64,000 nucleotides of DNA from Alphaproteobacteria bacterium (GCA_019635875.1 JAHBYP010000002.1:496001-560000), one strand, 5' to 3'. Counted from the stretch's first letter, positions 18,098 to 26,807 are shown. Translations and numbers: made by a program. The notes: generated by a model from the sequence alone, not told the origin.

Positions 18098-18577
18098 GTG
18101 GCATTGAGCGACGATCCTCTTGGCCGACCCGAGGTCACCCAGGCGGTGACGCGCGGTGCCGCGCGCTGGCTGCGCCAGCGCCGCCTGTCGCCGATCCTCG
18201 AGGTGCCGCTGGCCGACGGCCGGCGCGCCGACATCGTGGCCGTGGGCGACGCCGCCGAGATCGTCATTGTCGAGGTGAAATCCAGCCTCGAGGATTTCCG
18301 GGTCGACACCAAATGGGGCGACTACCTCGCCTGGTGCGACCGCTTCTATTTCGCGACGCCCGCCACCTTCCCCCTGGAACTGCTGCCCGTCGAAACCGGC
18401 GTGATCCTCGCCGACGCCTTCGGTGCCGAGCTGCTGCGCGACGATCTGCGCCCGCCGGACGCCACCAGGCTGTCGGCAGCACGGCGCAAGGCGTTGCTGG
18501 TGCGCCTGAGCCGGCTGGCCGGCGAGCGCCTGCAGCGCTTGGCCGACCCCGCCTTCACCGCGCTTGACGGCGCCTGA
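18098..18577 (+). CDS. MmcB family DNA repair-associated protein
   Basis: About 159 residues of an MmcB-like, PD-(D/E)XK-nuclease-like fold: LEVPLADGRRADIVAVGD, then IVIVEVKSSLEDFRVDTKW (catalytic E-x-K), then YLAWCDRFYFATP and GVILADAFGAELL. In Caulobacter, MmcB is a mitomycin-resistance factor of the DNA-damage response. The GTG at 18098 is chosen because family similarity begins soon after it; an ATG start upstream at 17960 would overlap the divergent small gene. The stop lies inside a hairpin shared with the converging hldE gene. Confidence 0.8.
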   Translation: MALSDDPLGRPEVTQAVTRGAARWLRQRRLSPILEVPLADGRRADIVAVGDAAEIVIVEVKSSLEDFRVDTKWGDYLAWCDRFYFATPATFPLELLPVETGVILADAFGAELLRDDLRPPDATRLSAARRKALLVRLSRLAGERLQRLADPAFTALDGA

Positions 18578-18591
18578 GGGGTCAGGCGCCG
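18568..18591. terminator. Hairpin spanning two convergent stop codons
   Basis: cggcgcctga (18568-18577) and tcaggcgccg (18582-18591) are perfect 10-bp arms with a gggg loop. The left arm ends with the mmcB-like TGA and the right arm begins with the hldE stop, so one hairpin probably serves both genes. Confidence 0.65.
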
Positions 18592-20051
18592 CCCAGGCGG
18601 CGGATGGTGGCCGTGGTGCTGTGGCCCTCGGCCAGCGCCGCCAGCACGATCCGGCCGCCCCAGCTTTCGACAAGGTCGGCGCCGACCACCGTCTCGCGCG
18701 TATAGTCGGCGCCCTTCACCAGCACGTCGGGCCGGATCGCCTCGATCAGCCCGAGCGGCGTGTCCTCGGTAAACACCGTCACCAGGTCGACATCGGCCAG
18801 CGAGGCCAGCACTGTGGCGCGGGCCGTCTCGCCATTGACCGGCCGACCTGCGCCCTTGAGCCGGCGCACTGAGTCATCGCTGTTGAGCCCGACGACCAGC
18901 CGATCGCAGGCCGCGCGCGCCTGGCGCATCAGCGAGACGTGGCCGGGATGCAGAAGATCGAAGCAGCCATTGGTGAAGCCGACCTTCAGGCCGGCCTGGC
19001 GCCAGCGCGCCACCTCGTCACGCAGCCGCGCGAGGTCGGCGATCTTGGAGGCGTGTGGATCGGTACCACCGCCGCCCAGCAGCCCGCGCGCCAACTCGGC
19101 CAGCGAGCAGGTTGCGGTGCCCAGCTTGGCCACGACGAGTGCGGCGGCAACATTGGCCAGCGACGCGGCGTCCTCGCCGGTCAGCCCGCCGCCCAGCGCG
19201 GCGGCGAAAGTGGCGATCACCGTGTCGCCGGCGCCCGAGACGTCGAACACCTCGACCGACCGCGCCGGCACATGCAGCGCCGCACCGCCGGCGCGCACCA
19301 GCGACAGGCCCTGCGCCCCGCGCGTCGCCAGCACGTGCTCGAGACCCAGCCGGGCGATCAGGGCACGCGACGCCGCCTCGATCTCGGCATCGCTGCCGGC
19401 CGGCATGCCGGTGGCGTCGGCGAGCTCGTGGCGATTGGGCGTCAGGGAGGTCGCGCCGGCGTAGACGCCGTAGTCGCGGCCCTTGGGATCGACGATCACC
19501 GGCCGGCCGGCCGCGCGCGCCGCGCCGATGATGTCGCGCGCCACGCCTTCGGCCAGCACGCCCTTGCCGTAATCCGAGAGGATCACGACGTCGCATTCGG
19601 CCAGCGACGGCGCCACGCGCGCCAGCAGGTTCTGCCGCGCCGTGGCCGACAGCGGTGCCGCCAGCTCGCGATCCGCCCGCAGCAATTGCTGCGCGCCGCC
19701 GATGAAGCGGTTCTTCACCGTGCTGACGCGCCCGGACTCGATTACCAGCTGCGCCTCGATGGCGCGCTCCTCGCCCATCAGGCCGGCGATCTCGCGTCCC
19801 GCGGTGTCGCCGCCGGCGGCGGTGGCGAAGATCGCCTGCGCGCCCAGCGCCGCCAGGTTGCGCGCGACGTTTCCGGCGCCGCCCAGCATCGCGCTCTCGC
19901 GCTCGATGCGCAGCACCGGGATCGGCGCTTCCGGCGAGATGCGCTCGACGGTGCCGTAGATGTAGCGGTCGAGCATGACGTCGCCGACCACCAGCACGCG
20001 CACCGAGCCCAGCGCCGGCAGGCGGGCGAACAGCGCATCGGTGTCGATCAT
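18582..20051 (-). CDS. hldE: Bifunctional heptose 7-phosphate kinase / heptose 1-phosphate adenylyltransferase
   Basis: 489-residue two-domain enzyme of ADP-L-glycero-D-manno-heptose synthesis for the LPS inner core. Residues 1-320 are a PfkB-type kinase (VLVVGDVMLDRYIYG, MLGGAGNVARNLAALGA and DVSGAGDTVIATFAAALGGG with the catalytic Asp). Residues 350-489 are the nucleotidyltransferase (GFTNGCFDLLHPGHVSLM, VGLNSDDSVRRLKG, VKGADYTRETVVGADLV). ATG 20051 is used since it overlaps the gmhA stop by 4 bp and matches the family N-terminus. Confidence 0.96.
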   Translation of the reverse strand: MIDTDALFARLPALGSVRVLVVGDVMLDRYIYGTVERISPEAPIPVLRIERESAMLGGAGNVARNLAALGAQAIFATAAGGDTAGREIAGLMGEERAIEAQLVIESGRVSTVKNRFIGGAQQLLRADRELAAPLSATARQNLLARVAPSLAECDVVILSDYGKGVLAEGVARDIIGAARAAGRPVIVDPKGRDYGVYAGATSLTPNRHELADATGMPAGSDAEIEAASRALIARLGLEHVLATRGAQGLSLVRAGGAALHVPARSVEVFDVSGAGDTVIATFAAALGGGLTGEDAASLANVAAALVVAKLGTATCSLAELARGLLGGGGTDPHASKIADLARLRDEVARWRQAGLKVGFTNGCFDLLHPGHVSLMRQARAACDRLVVGLNSDDSVRRLKGAGRPVNGETARATVLASLADVDLVTVFTEDTPLGLIEAIRPDVLVKGADYTRETVVGADLVESWGGRIVLAALAEGHSTTATIRRLGGA

Positions 20052-20677
20052 GGCTCGCCGCCCGCCAGGCCAAGCGCGATCTCGACCGCACCGCACAGCA
20101 TCTGACCCAGCGTGAGGTGCATCTCCTGGATGCGCGCCACGGTCGGTGACGGCACGATCAGGCAGGGATCGGCCACGCCGCGCAGTTCGCCGCCGTCGCC
20201 GCCGCCCAGCGCCACCGGCACCAGCCCCTGGCCGCGGGCCTGCGAGAGGCCCTGGAGCACGTTGCGGCTGCGGCCGGATGTCGAGATGCCCATGGCGATG
20301 TCGCCCGGCCGGCCCAGCGCCTCGATCTGGCGCGCGAAGACGCGCTCGAAGCCCAGATCGTTGCCGGCGGCGGTCAGCGTCGCGGCCTCGGCGGTCAACG
20401 CCATCGCCGGCAGGGCGCGGCGGTCGGCGCGATAGCGCACGGAGAATTCGCTGGCGATGTGCTGGGCGTCGGCGGCGCTGCCGCCATTGCCGAAGATCAT
20501 CAGCTTGTGGCCGTCGGCGAAGGCGCGGGCGCAGACCTCGACGAGGCGCGCGAAATCCTCGCGCAGCGCGCGCCGCGTCTCGGCGGCGACGGCGAGATGC
20601 TCGTCGAGCTCGCGGGCCCAGTAGGCGTCGAGGGATCGCAGGCGCTGGCGCAGTGTCGCGTGGGCGTCGTCAGGCAC
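20048..20677 (-). CDS. gmhA: Sedoheptulose 7-phosphate isomerase
   Basis: 209-residue SIS-domain isomerase that makes heptose 7-phosphate, the first step of LPS heptose synthesis. It has MIFGNGGSAADAQHIASEF, GISTSGRSRNVLQGL, SPTVARIQEMHLTLGQMLC and the catalytic Glu/His pair typical of GmhA. The start is GTG (20675-20677). It overlaps hldE by 4 bp, so the two are translationally coupled. Confidence 0.95.
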   Translation of the reverse strand: MPDDAHATLRQRLRSLDAYWARELDEHLAVAAETRRALREDFARLVEVCARAFADGHKLMIFGNGGSAADAQHIASEFSVRYRADRRALPAMALTAEAATLTAAGNDLGFERVFARQIEALGRPGDIAMGISTSGRSRNVLQGLSQARGQGLVPVALGGGDGGELRGVADPCLIVPSPTVARIQEMHLTLGQMLCGAVEIALGLAGGEP

Positions 20678-20721
20678 GGCGACGATTGTGAATCAAAGGC
20701 GAGGCCATATCCACCTCGGCA

Positions 20722-21645
20722 ATGCGATGGCAGGATGCGGGTCGAATGTCCCGACGACGCGCCTACCGTTTCGCCGCCCTCGACAACGCCTGGATCCACG
20801 TCGACAGCGATGCGGCGCTGGAGCCCTTCCATCGCCGATTCCTCGCCCTGTGGCCGATGGTCGAAGGCAACGGTGCTCCGCCCGACATCGTCATCCAGGC
20901 GCTGGCCGACGACCTCGATGCCTACGTGCTGCGTCACCCCGCCCTGCCCGAAGGCAGCCTGCGCGTTGCCAGCGCCGAGGAGGCGGCCAATCAGATCGTT
21001 TCGCTGCTGGTGGCCGAGGCGATCGAGCGCTCGCCGCGCCTGGTCTCGCTGCACGCCGGCGCAGCGCGCGTCGGCGACGGGCTGATCGTGCTGCCCGGCG
21101 ACTCGATGAGCGGCAAGAGCACCTTGTCCCTGCAGCTCGCGGCGCGCGGAGCGCGCTTCGTCGCCGACGACCGCCTGCTGGTCGGCGACGGCGCCGCGCT
21201 GGGGGGCGAGGGCGGTCCCGCCGGCGTCGCGCTCGGCCTGACGCCGCGCGTGCGCCTGCCGATCCATCCCGCCGCCGGAGCCGACTATATCGCGTTCATC
21301 GAGCGCCATATGACCGTCGAGCACCACGACGAGGATGGTGCCGCGATCATCGCCACGGTCGATCCGCAGAGCATCGGCGGCGCGCCGTTCGGCGAGATCG
21401 CGCCGCTGTCGGCGATCGTCGTGCCGCGCCGCGTCGAAGGCGACGAGAGCGCGCTCGATTTGCGGCCATTGCCGCGCGGCCAAGCGGCGCTGGCGCTGCT
21501 TCGCCAGGCGGCGACGCCGGCGGTCGATGCCGCCGAGCTGGTCGGCATGATGGGCTCGCTGGCCGCCGGCGTAACCTGCTGGTCGCTGGCCTACGGCTCC
21601 AGCGCCCGCGCCGCCGACCGACTGATGCGCCCGCTTGGCGGTTGA
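20722..21645 (+). CDS. HPr kinase-like (HprK-related) P-loop protein
   Basis: 307 residues. The kinase-like core has a Walker A motif GDSMSGKST (residues 126-134), then FVADDRLLVGDG (VADD motif, 147-150) as in HPr serine kinases, but the protein lacks the N-terminal HprK domain. The N-terminal 110 residues are family-specific. The next two genes encode a PqqD-like protein and a nucleotidyltransferase. That trio is known from RiPP and polysaccharide-associated loci, where such kinases modify peptides or sugars. The natural substrate here is unknown. ATG 20746 is an alternative start. Confidence 0.75.
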   Translation: MRWQDAGRMSRRRAYRFAALDNAWIHVDSDAALEPFHRRFLALWPMVEGNGAPPDIVIQALADDLDAYVLRHPALPEGSLRVASAEEAANQIVSLLVAEAIERSPRLVSLHAGAARVGDGLIVLPGDSMSGKSTLSLQLAARGARFVADDRLLVGDGAALGGEGGPAGVALGLTPRVRLPIHPAAGADYIAFIERHMTVEHHDEDGAAIIATVDPQSIGGAPFGEIAPLSAIVVPRRVEGDESALDLRPLPRGQAALALLRQAATPAVDAAELVGMMGSLAAGVTCWSLAYGSSARAADRLMRPLGG

Positions 21646-21676
21646 CCCGGACCCCGCTCGCACCCGACAAACCGCT

Positions 21677-21946
21677 ATGGCTCTGCTGCAGCGCAATCCC
21701 GACATGACCGTCACGACGATGGAGGACGGCACCTTCGTCGTCGATCCGGCGACGCAGGCGATCTTCTATCTCGACACCCTGGCGGGCGGCGTATGGACCG
21801 CGCTCGCCGAGCCGATGAGCGCGGCCGATCTCGAGGCGCTACTGATCGATGCGTTCCCCGATCTGCCGCGCGAGACCATCGCCGCCGACCTTGCCGCCCT
21901 GCTGCGGACCATGGCCGAGCGCGGCCTGCTGCTCACGACGGGCTGA
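21677..21946 (+). CDS. PqqD-like protein (RiPP-recognition-element fold)
   Basis: 89 residues in the winged-helix PqqD size class: NPDMTVTTMEDGTFVVDPATQ, then FYLDTLAGGVWTALAEPMSA, then a helical C-terminus (IAADLAALLRTMAERGLL). PqqD-like domains bind leader peptides in RiPP pathways, but some accompany HprK-like kinases and nucleotidyltransferases without any RiPP enzyme. A TTG at 21635 is an alternative start overlapping the kinase gene. The end overlaps the converging nucleotidyltransferase gene by 14 bp. Confidence 0.72.
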   Translation: MALLQRNPDMTVTTMEDGTFVVDPATQAIFYLDTLAGGVWTALAEPMSAADLEALLIDAFPDLPRETIAADLAALLRTMAERGLLLTTG

Positions 21947-23021
21947 GCCGCGCCTCCGGCGGAATGCCGTCGCCGCGGCGCAGCAGCCCGCGCAGGCGGC
22001 GCAGGTTGAGGGCCACGAAGGTGGCGGGCTCGCGCGCCAGCAGGGCTTCGCGGGCCAACAGGCCGGCGGCGCCCGGATCGCGCGGGAACATCGCCAGCCA
22101 GTCGGCCAGCATTCGCGTGAAGGCCCGGCCGGGCAGCCCGGTGGGCCGCCGTGACAGGTCCGGCGGCACCAGAGCCTGCGGCAGGCCGAGTGCCACCATC
22201 AGCGCCAGGGTGGCATTGAGCGCCGGCATCAGCGCCGCGCGGCTGCCGCGCCGCTCGATCTCCCGCCAGTCGAGAACGCCGTCGTGGCGCATCAGCAGCC
22301 GCGACAGATCGATCACCTTGGACAGGGTGGGCGCAAAGAAGCGATCCTTGGCGATGTTGGAGACGGCGATCAGCAGGGCGTGCTCGGGCGAGGGTGCGGT
22401 GAAGCTGCCATGGGCATAGGCGATCCGGCGGGCCGCCTTGCGCACGTCGTCGGCCGGCAGGCCGTCGTGCAGCGGCCAGGAATCGGCCTCGACGTGCAGG
22501 TCGATGTTGCACAGCCCATCGGGCGAGAAGAACGGCACGAAGCTGGCGTCAGAGACGAATCCCCATCGCCGCCGGCCGTCGGCGGCGAAGGCATAGCTGC
22601 GCTTGCCGAACAGGTCGATGACCGGCGCCAGCTGGTCGCGCCGCAGCAGCACGTCGAGATCGCCCGAGATGCGTGCGGCGGGCTCGCCGTAGAGGGCGTG
22701 GGCATGGGCGAAGCCCTTCAGCGCCACGGGCTCCAGTCCGGCATCCTGCATCAGGCGAACGGCCTCGGCCTGGGCGCCAAGCGTCAGCCGTGCCACCATC
22801 AAGGCCTGCCGGGCGACCACCGGGTCGATCGGCGCGGGCATCCCCGACGTGATCAGTGGCTCCAGAAGACTCGCCACCCAGGCGGGCGACAGCCGCCGGG
22901 CGAGGCGCTGCCCCAGGAACGAGAGGCCGGCTTCCGTCGGCGGCGACGCGGGCGGCTTGCCGGTCAGCAGCACCGCCCAAAGCGCTCGCGCGGCAGCCTC
23001 GATGCCCTCCATCGACTCCAT
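21933..23021 (-). CDS. Nucleotidyltransferase family protein (NTP_transf_5-like)
   Basis: 362 residues. The nucleotidyltransferase core is seen at GLEPVALKGFAHAHALYGEP (residue ~110) followed by RISGDLDVLLRRDQLAP (the D-x-D metal motif in GDLDVLL). CNIDLHVEAD gives the third acidic residue. The C-terminal half is helical. Such proteins occur with HprK-like kinases and PqqD-like proteins. It is convergent with the PqqD-like gene and overlaps it. Probable NMP transfer to a sugar or peptide; target unknown. Confidence 0.75.
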   Translation of the reverse strand: MESMEGIEAAARALWAVLLTGKPPASPPTEAGLSFLGQRLARRLSPAWVASLLEPLITSGMPAPIDPVVARQALMVARLTLGAQAEAVRLMQDAGLEPVALKGFAHAHALYGEPAARISGDLDVLLRRDQLAPVIDLFGKRSYAFAADGRRRWGFVSDASFVPFFSPDGLCNIDLHVEADSWPLHDGLPADDVRKAARRIAYAHGSFTAPSPEHALLIAVSNIAKDRFFAPTLSKVIDLSRLLMRHDGVLDWREIERRGSRAALMPALNATLALMVALGLPQALVPPDLSRRPTGLPGRAFTRMLADWLAMFPRDPGAAGLLAREALLAREPATFVALNLRRLRGLLRRGDGIPPEARLSPS

Positions 23022-23132
23022 CCCGGATCATCCCTGCGTCGCCAGAGGCCCCCGTCAAATGACGCGCCATTGCCCGTATGTTACAGTGACACCTTAACAT
23101 ACCGACGCCACCGGAGCGGGTTCCGACCCGAG

Positions 23133-25292
23133 ATGACCAACCTCGTCTTTTGGCTGCTGATCGCGACGGTGGCGATCGCACCCCTGCCCTTCGCCTCGAA
23201 CCGGCCGCTGCCCTGGAGCGTGCTGTCGGCGATCGTCGCCGTGCTGCTGGTGCTGTGGGGCGTCGACCGCATCCGTGCCGTCCTGCGGGGCGGCGCGACG
23301 GTCATGATGCCGTCCTCGGCCTCGACCGACGGGCCGCCACCGCCCGCACCGGCGGCAGTGGTGATCGACCGCATCGCCCTGGTGTTCGCGGCCGTCTTCG
23401 GCGCGCTCATCGTCTGGTACTGGTTCCAGACCTCGCCGGCCAGCGCGGGGCTGGCGCATCCCGCCTGGGCCGAGGCGGCCCGCGCGCTGGGTGAGCCGCT
23501 CAATGGTGCCATCGCGCTCGATCCCGGCGTCGGCGCGCACCAGGCAATGAAGCTTCTGGCCTATGGCGGCGTGTTCTTCCTCGCATTCATGCTCTGCCGC
23601 GACCGCCAGCGCGCGCGTTGGGCTTTCATCGTGCTCGCCGCCGTCGGGCTGGCCTATGCCGCCTATGGCCTGTTCGCGATGTTCGCCGGCTACAAGACGA
23701 TCCTCGGCATCGTGCCCTCGGCCTATTCGCGCAGCGTCACCTCGACCTTCATCAACCGCAACTCCTACGCAACCTATGGCGGGCTCTGCGTCATCATCGC
23801 CATGGCGCCGCTGCTGTCGGAGCTGCGCCGCGTGATGCGCAGCGGCACCTCGCCGATCGCCATGCTGCGCACGGTGTCGGAGGAAGCCACCCCGGTCTTC
23901 TACATCTCGGCGCTGGCGATCGCGACCGGTGTCATGGCGGTGATCCTCACCGGCTCGCGCGCCGGGGTCGCCAGCCTGCTGCTGGGCTTCGCCGTGTTCG
24001 GGGTGGGCATGCTGATCGTGCGCATCCTCAGTCTGCGCGCCTTCCTGGCGCTGATCGGCGCCGGCGGCCTATTCGTGGCGGCGGCGCTGGTGATCAGCGG
24101 CGGCTTCCTCGCCGAACGCGTCAGCGACGGCATGGAGCACGACGCGCGCTGGGTGCTGTTCGAAATCGGCCGCCAGGTCGCCGGCGAGCGGCCGATGGTC
24201 GGCCACGGGCTGGGCGGCTTCCCGGCGGCATTCAACGGCGCGCTGCACGCCCCGCCCGGGTTCGACGCCTATGTCGACTTCGCGCACAATTCCTATCTCG
24301 AGCTCGCCGTCGAGGGCGGCATCCCGGCCCTGCTGATCAGCCTGGCGCTGGCCGGCATGGCCGTGGGCATCTGCGTCACAGCCCTGTTCTCGTGCTCTCG
24401 CGGCACCAGCTTCGCGATCGCCGCCATAGCCGGCGCGGCGCTGATCGCCGGCCACTCGATGGTCGACTTCTCGCTGCAGATGCCGGCGGTGGCGGTGACC
24501 TTCATGCTGATGCTGGGCGTCGCCTCGGCGCAGTCGCTGGCCTCGGAGCGCGTCGGCCGCGAGGTTTCGGCAACCGAGACCGAGCCGGCGCCCGAACAGC
24601 CGCGCAAGAAGCGGCGGCGCCGGCGCCGCGGCAGCGATCGGCCGGCCTTTGCCGACGATTCGGTGACGCCACCGCCGGAGTTCGACCTGCCCTGGATGCG
24701 GCCAGGCGCCGCCGCCACCAGCGTGCCGCGGGAGTTCGTCACACCCGCGCCCCAGGTGCCGCTGGCACTGGAGCGCGGCTCGACAGGGCTGTCGGATGTC
24801 CTGCCCGACGCGCTGCACCGCCAGCCCGAACCGCGCGAAGGATCGCTGGGACCGATGTTCTCCCCTGCCGCCAGGCACTGGGGCGATGCCGACGGCGTTG
24901 CGCCCAAGCGCGAGACCACGGTGGCGCAGGACGAGGCCGTCGCCGCCGATGGCGGCACCGAGTCCTACAAGGCCGCGCTGGCGCGCTGGCAGAGCCTGCG
25001 TCAGGCCGCCGCCACGCCGGCTCGCCCGGTGACGACGCCGACACCGCCGGATCAACCGACCCCGCCCGAGGTGTGGACCGGCCTGGGCACCACGCCGCCA
25101 GCCGACGACCTCGCCCACGCCGCGACCGAGGAATTGCCGCCGATCGTCGATGCCACTGCGCCGCAGCCGCCAATGCCGCCGGCCTGGCCGGGCGAAGCAC
25201 GGCAGCCAGGTGCCGAGTCCGCGCCGCCGCAGGACACGCCCGACGATCCGCCGGGCAACGTCGTGCGTCTGCCGCTTTCGCGCCGGCCGTAG
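23133..25292 (+). CDS. O-antigen ligase family membrane protein with long C-terminal tail
   Basis: 719 residues. Residues 1-480 have about twelve hydrophobic segments and the Wzy_C/O-antigen ligase motif in the large periplasmic loop (MVGHGLGGFPAAFN, then FAHNSYLELAVEGGIPALL), with SRSVTSTFINRNSYATYGGL before it. Members ligate or polymerise lipid-linked glycans. Residues about 490-719 are unusual: a basic stretch (KKRRRRRR) followed by a proline-rich, low-complexity, probably disordered tail. ATG 23133 was chosen because the hydrophobic N-terminus begins there. Its neighbours are hldE and gmhA, consistent with LPS assembly. Confidence 0.85.
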   Translation: MTNLVFWLLIATVAIAPLPFASNRPLPWSVLSAIVAVLLVLWGVDRIRAVLRGGATVMMPSSASTDGPPPPAPAAVVIDRIALVFAAVFGALIVWYWFQTSPASAGLAHPAWAEAARALGEPLNGAIALDPGVGAHQAMKLLAYGGVFFLAFMLCRDRQRARWAFIVLAAVGLAYAAYGLFAMFAGYKTILGIVPSAYSRSVTSTFINRNSYATYGGLCVIIAMAPLLSELRRVMRSGTSPIAMLRTVSEEATPVFYISALAIATGVMAVILTGSRAGVASLLLGFAVFGVGMLIVRILSLRAFLALIGAGGLFVAAALVISGGFLAERVSDGMEHDARWVLFEIGRQVAGERPMVGHGLGGFPAAFNGALHAPPGFDAYVDFAHNSYLELAVEGGIPALLISLALAGMAVGICVTALFSCSRGTSFAIAAIAGAALIAGHSMVDFSLQMPAVAVTFMLMLGVASAQSLASERVGREVSATETEPAPEQPRKKRRRRRRGSDRPAFADDSVTPPPEFDLPWMRPGAAATSVPREFVTPAPQVPLALERGSTGLSDVLPDALHRQPEPREGSLGPMFSPAARHWGDADGVAPKRETTVAQDEAVAADGGTESYKAALARWQSLRQAAATPARPVTTPTPPDQPTPPEVWTGLGTTPPADDLAHAATEELPPIVDATAPQPPMPPAWPGEARQPGAESAPPQDTPDDPPGNVVRLPLSRRP

Positions 25293-25347
25293 ACCGCGCG
25301 GCGATCCTCGCGCACGATGCCGCCCGCCAACGATGCAGGGGGACATC

Positions 25348-26436
25348 GTGAAGATCACCAGCGTTGAATCCATCCTGCTCGCCATCCCCTACGAGGATCA
25401 TGGCGGACTCTGGCGACTGGCCGGCGCGCACAAGCAGTTCCAGACCCTGCTGGTGCGCATCGACACCGACCAGGGCATCAGCGGCTGGGGCGAAGTCTTC
25501 ACCAAGAACGGCGAGCTGGCGCTGAAGGCGGTGTTCGACACCCACCTCGCACCCGCCCTGATCGGTCGTGACGCCACGCAGATCAACCTCATCAAGCGCG
25601 ACCTCGAGCGGCTGCATCACAATTTCGGTCGCGTCGGCCTGGTCGCCTTCTGCGTCTCCGCCGTCGATCTGGCGCTGTGGGACATCCTCGGCAAGTCAGC
25701 CGGCCTGCCGCTCTATCGCCTGCTGGGCGGCAGCGCGCGCCACGAGCTGCCGCTCTACGCCAGCATGGTGCGCTACGGTTCCGGTCCCGCCGCAGGCAAG
25801 GCGTGCGAGCGGCTGGCGCGCGAAGGCTACGGCGCGCTGAAGCTGCACGAGGTGCTGGTCGAGACGGTGGGCGCCTCGCGCGCCGCCATCGGCCCCGACG
25901 TGGCGCTGATGCTCGACACCAACTGCCCGTGGACGCTCGCCGAGGCGAAGCGCAACGCGAAGCTGATGGAGCCGCACGACCTGCTGTGGCTGGAAGAGCC
26001 GACCTGGCCGCCGGAGAACGTGCAGGCGCTGGCCGCGCTGCGCCGCTCGACCAGCATCCCGATCGCCGCCGGCGAGAACGCCGGCAGCCTCGCCGACTAC
26101 CGCATCATGTTCGAGGCCGGCGCTGTCGACATCGTGCAGCCGGACATCGCCAAGGCGCACGGCCTGTCCGAGGCGATTCGCATCGCCGCGCTGGCCGACG
26201 CCTTCGACGTGCAGTTCATGCCGCACTGCTTCATGATCGGTGCCGGCTACGCCCACACGATCCATCTCGCCGCCGCGCTCAACGTGCCGCTGCTCGAACG
26301 CCTGGCGGTCGATCTCGCGGCCGAGCCGATGGGCGAGGTGGTGAAACCGAAGAACGGCAAGGTCGCGGTGCCGCAGGGGCCCGGCCTGGGCTGCGAGCCG
26401 GACGCCGATGCGATCCGGCTGTATCGCGTGGGATAG
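25348..26436 (+). CDS. Mandelate racemase/muconate lactonizing enzyme family protein
   Basis: 362-residue enolase-superfamily enzyme. The N-terminal capping domain starts KITSVESILLAIPY. The barrel has GALKLHEVLV (first basic motif, K-x-H rather than K-x-K), LMLDTNCPWTL (Asp), WLEEPTWPPEN (Glu) and AAGENAGSL (Glu), with D-x-Q-P-D and HCFMIGAGYAHTIHL later. Such enzymes abstract an alpha proton from a carboxylate substrate (racemisation, dehydration or lactonisation). GTG 25348 has an ideal agggggacatc site; ATG 25333 would add five residues. Substrate unknown. Confidence 0.88.
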   Translation: MKITSVESILLAIPYEDHGGLWRLAGAHKQFQTLLVRIDTDQGISGWGEVFTKNGELALKAVFDTHLAPALIGRDATQINLIKRDLERLHHNFGRVGLVAFCVSAVDLALWDILGKSAGLPLYRLLGGSARHELPLYASMVRYGSGPAAGKACERLAREGYGALKLHEVLVETVGASRAAIGPDVALMLDTNCPWTLAEAKRNAKLMEPHDLLWLEEPTWPPENVQALAALRRSTSIPIAAGENAGSLADYRIMFEAGAVDIVQPDIAKAHGLSEAIRIAALADAFDVQFMPHCFMIGAGYAHTIHLAAALNVPLLERLAVDLAAEPMGEVVKPKNGKVAVPQGPGLGCEPDADAIRLYRVG

Positions 26437-26450
26437 GTTGGACGTCGAAC

Positions 26451-26702
26451 ATGTCGCTCCGGACCGCCAACCTGCCCGAGGCACTCAAGCGTGAAGTCGA
26501 AAAGCTCTCGCCCGAAAACCGGCTGCTGCTCGCCGATGCCATTTGGGATGAAATCGAGGCCGAGTTCGAGATCGCCCCGCCCGAACTGACACCAGAACAT
26601 CGCGCAATCCTCGAAGCACGAAGCGCGGAGCTTGATGCAAGTCCTAACGCCCCCCGCAAATCGCTCGATGAGATTCTGGCCAAGCACGGCTTCAATCGGT
26701 AG
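26451..26702 (+). CDS. Addiction-module-type antitoxin-like protein (orphan)
   Basis: 83 residues with the pattern of the small addiction-module component family: LPEALKREVEKLSPENRLLLADAIWDEI, then TPEHRAILEARSAELDASP and the ending KSLDEILAKHG. Such proteins usually precede a RelE/ParE toxin gene, but none follows before 26807. It starts 14 bp after the enolase-family gene, so it may be read from the same message. Confidence 0.7.
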   Translation: MSLRTANLPEALKREVEKLSPENRLLLADAIWDEIEAEFEIAPPELTPEHRAILEARSAELDASPNAPRKSLDEILAKHGFNR

Positions 26703-26719
26703 CGGCTGACACCTCTGCA

Positions 26720-26782
26720 ATCCCGATCGTAGCCAGGGATTCAGGACCGCCCCGGATTCCTCGCTGCGCTCGGGATGACAGT
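26720..26782. repeat. Palindromic intergenic repeat, family A, copy 3 (degenerate left arm)
   Basis: The right arm (26754-26781) matches the family closely (cctcgctgcgctcgggatga). The left arm (26720-26745) is degraded, reading tcccgatcgtagccagggat. It sits between two convergent genes. Confidence 0.65.
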
Positions 26783-26807
26783 CTGATCACGCTCGCGTGC
26801 GCCGCAA

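Noticed and set aside
17104-18577. Prophage or integrated element around the CI-like repressor
   Set aside because: No integrase, structural phage genes or att-like direct repeats are seen; neighbours are ordinary chromosomal genes.
20722-23021. A complete lasso-peptide (RiPP) biosynthesis cluster
   Set aside because: Kinase, PqqD-like and nucleotidyltransferase are present, but no asparagine-synthetase-like cyclase, no transglutaminase-type peptidase and no precursor is seen.
26451-26702. A complete toxin-antitoxin pair
   Set aside because: Only the antitoxin-like protein is present.
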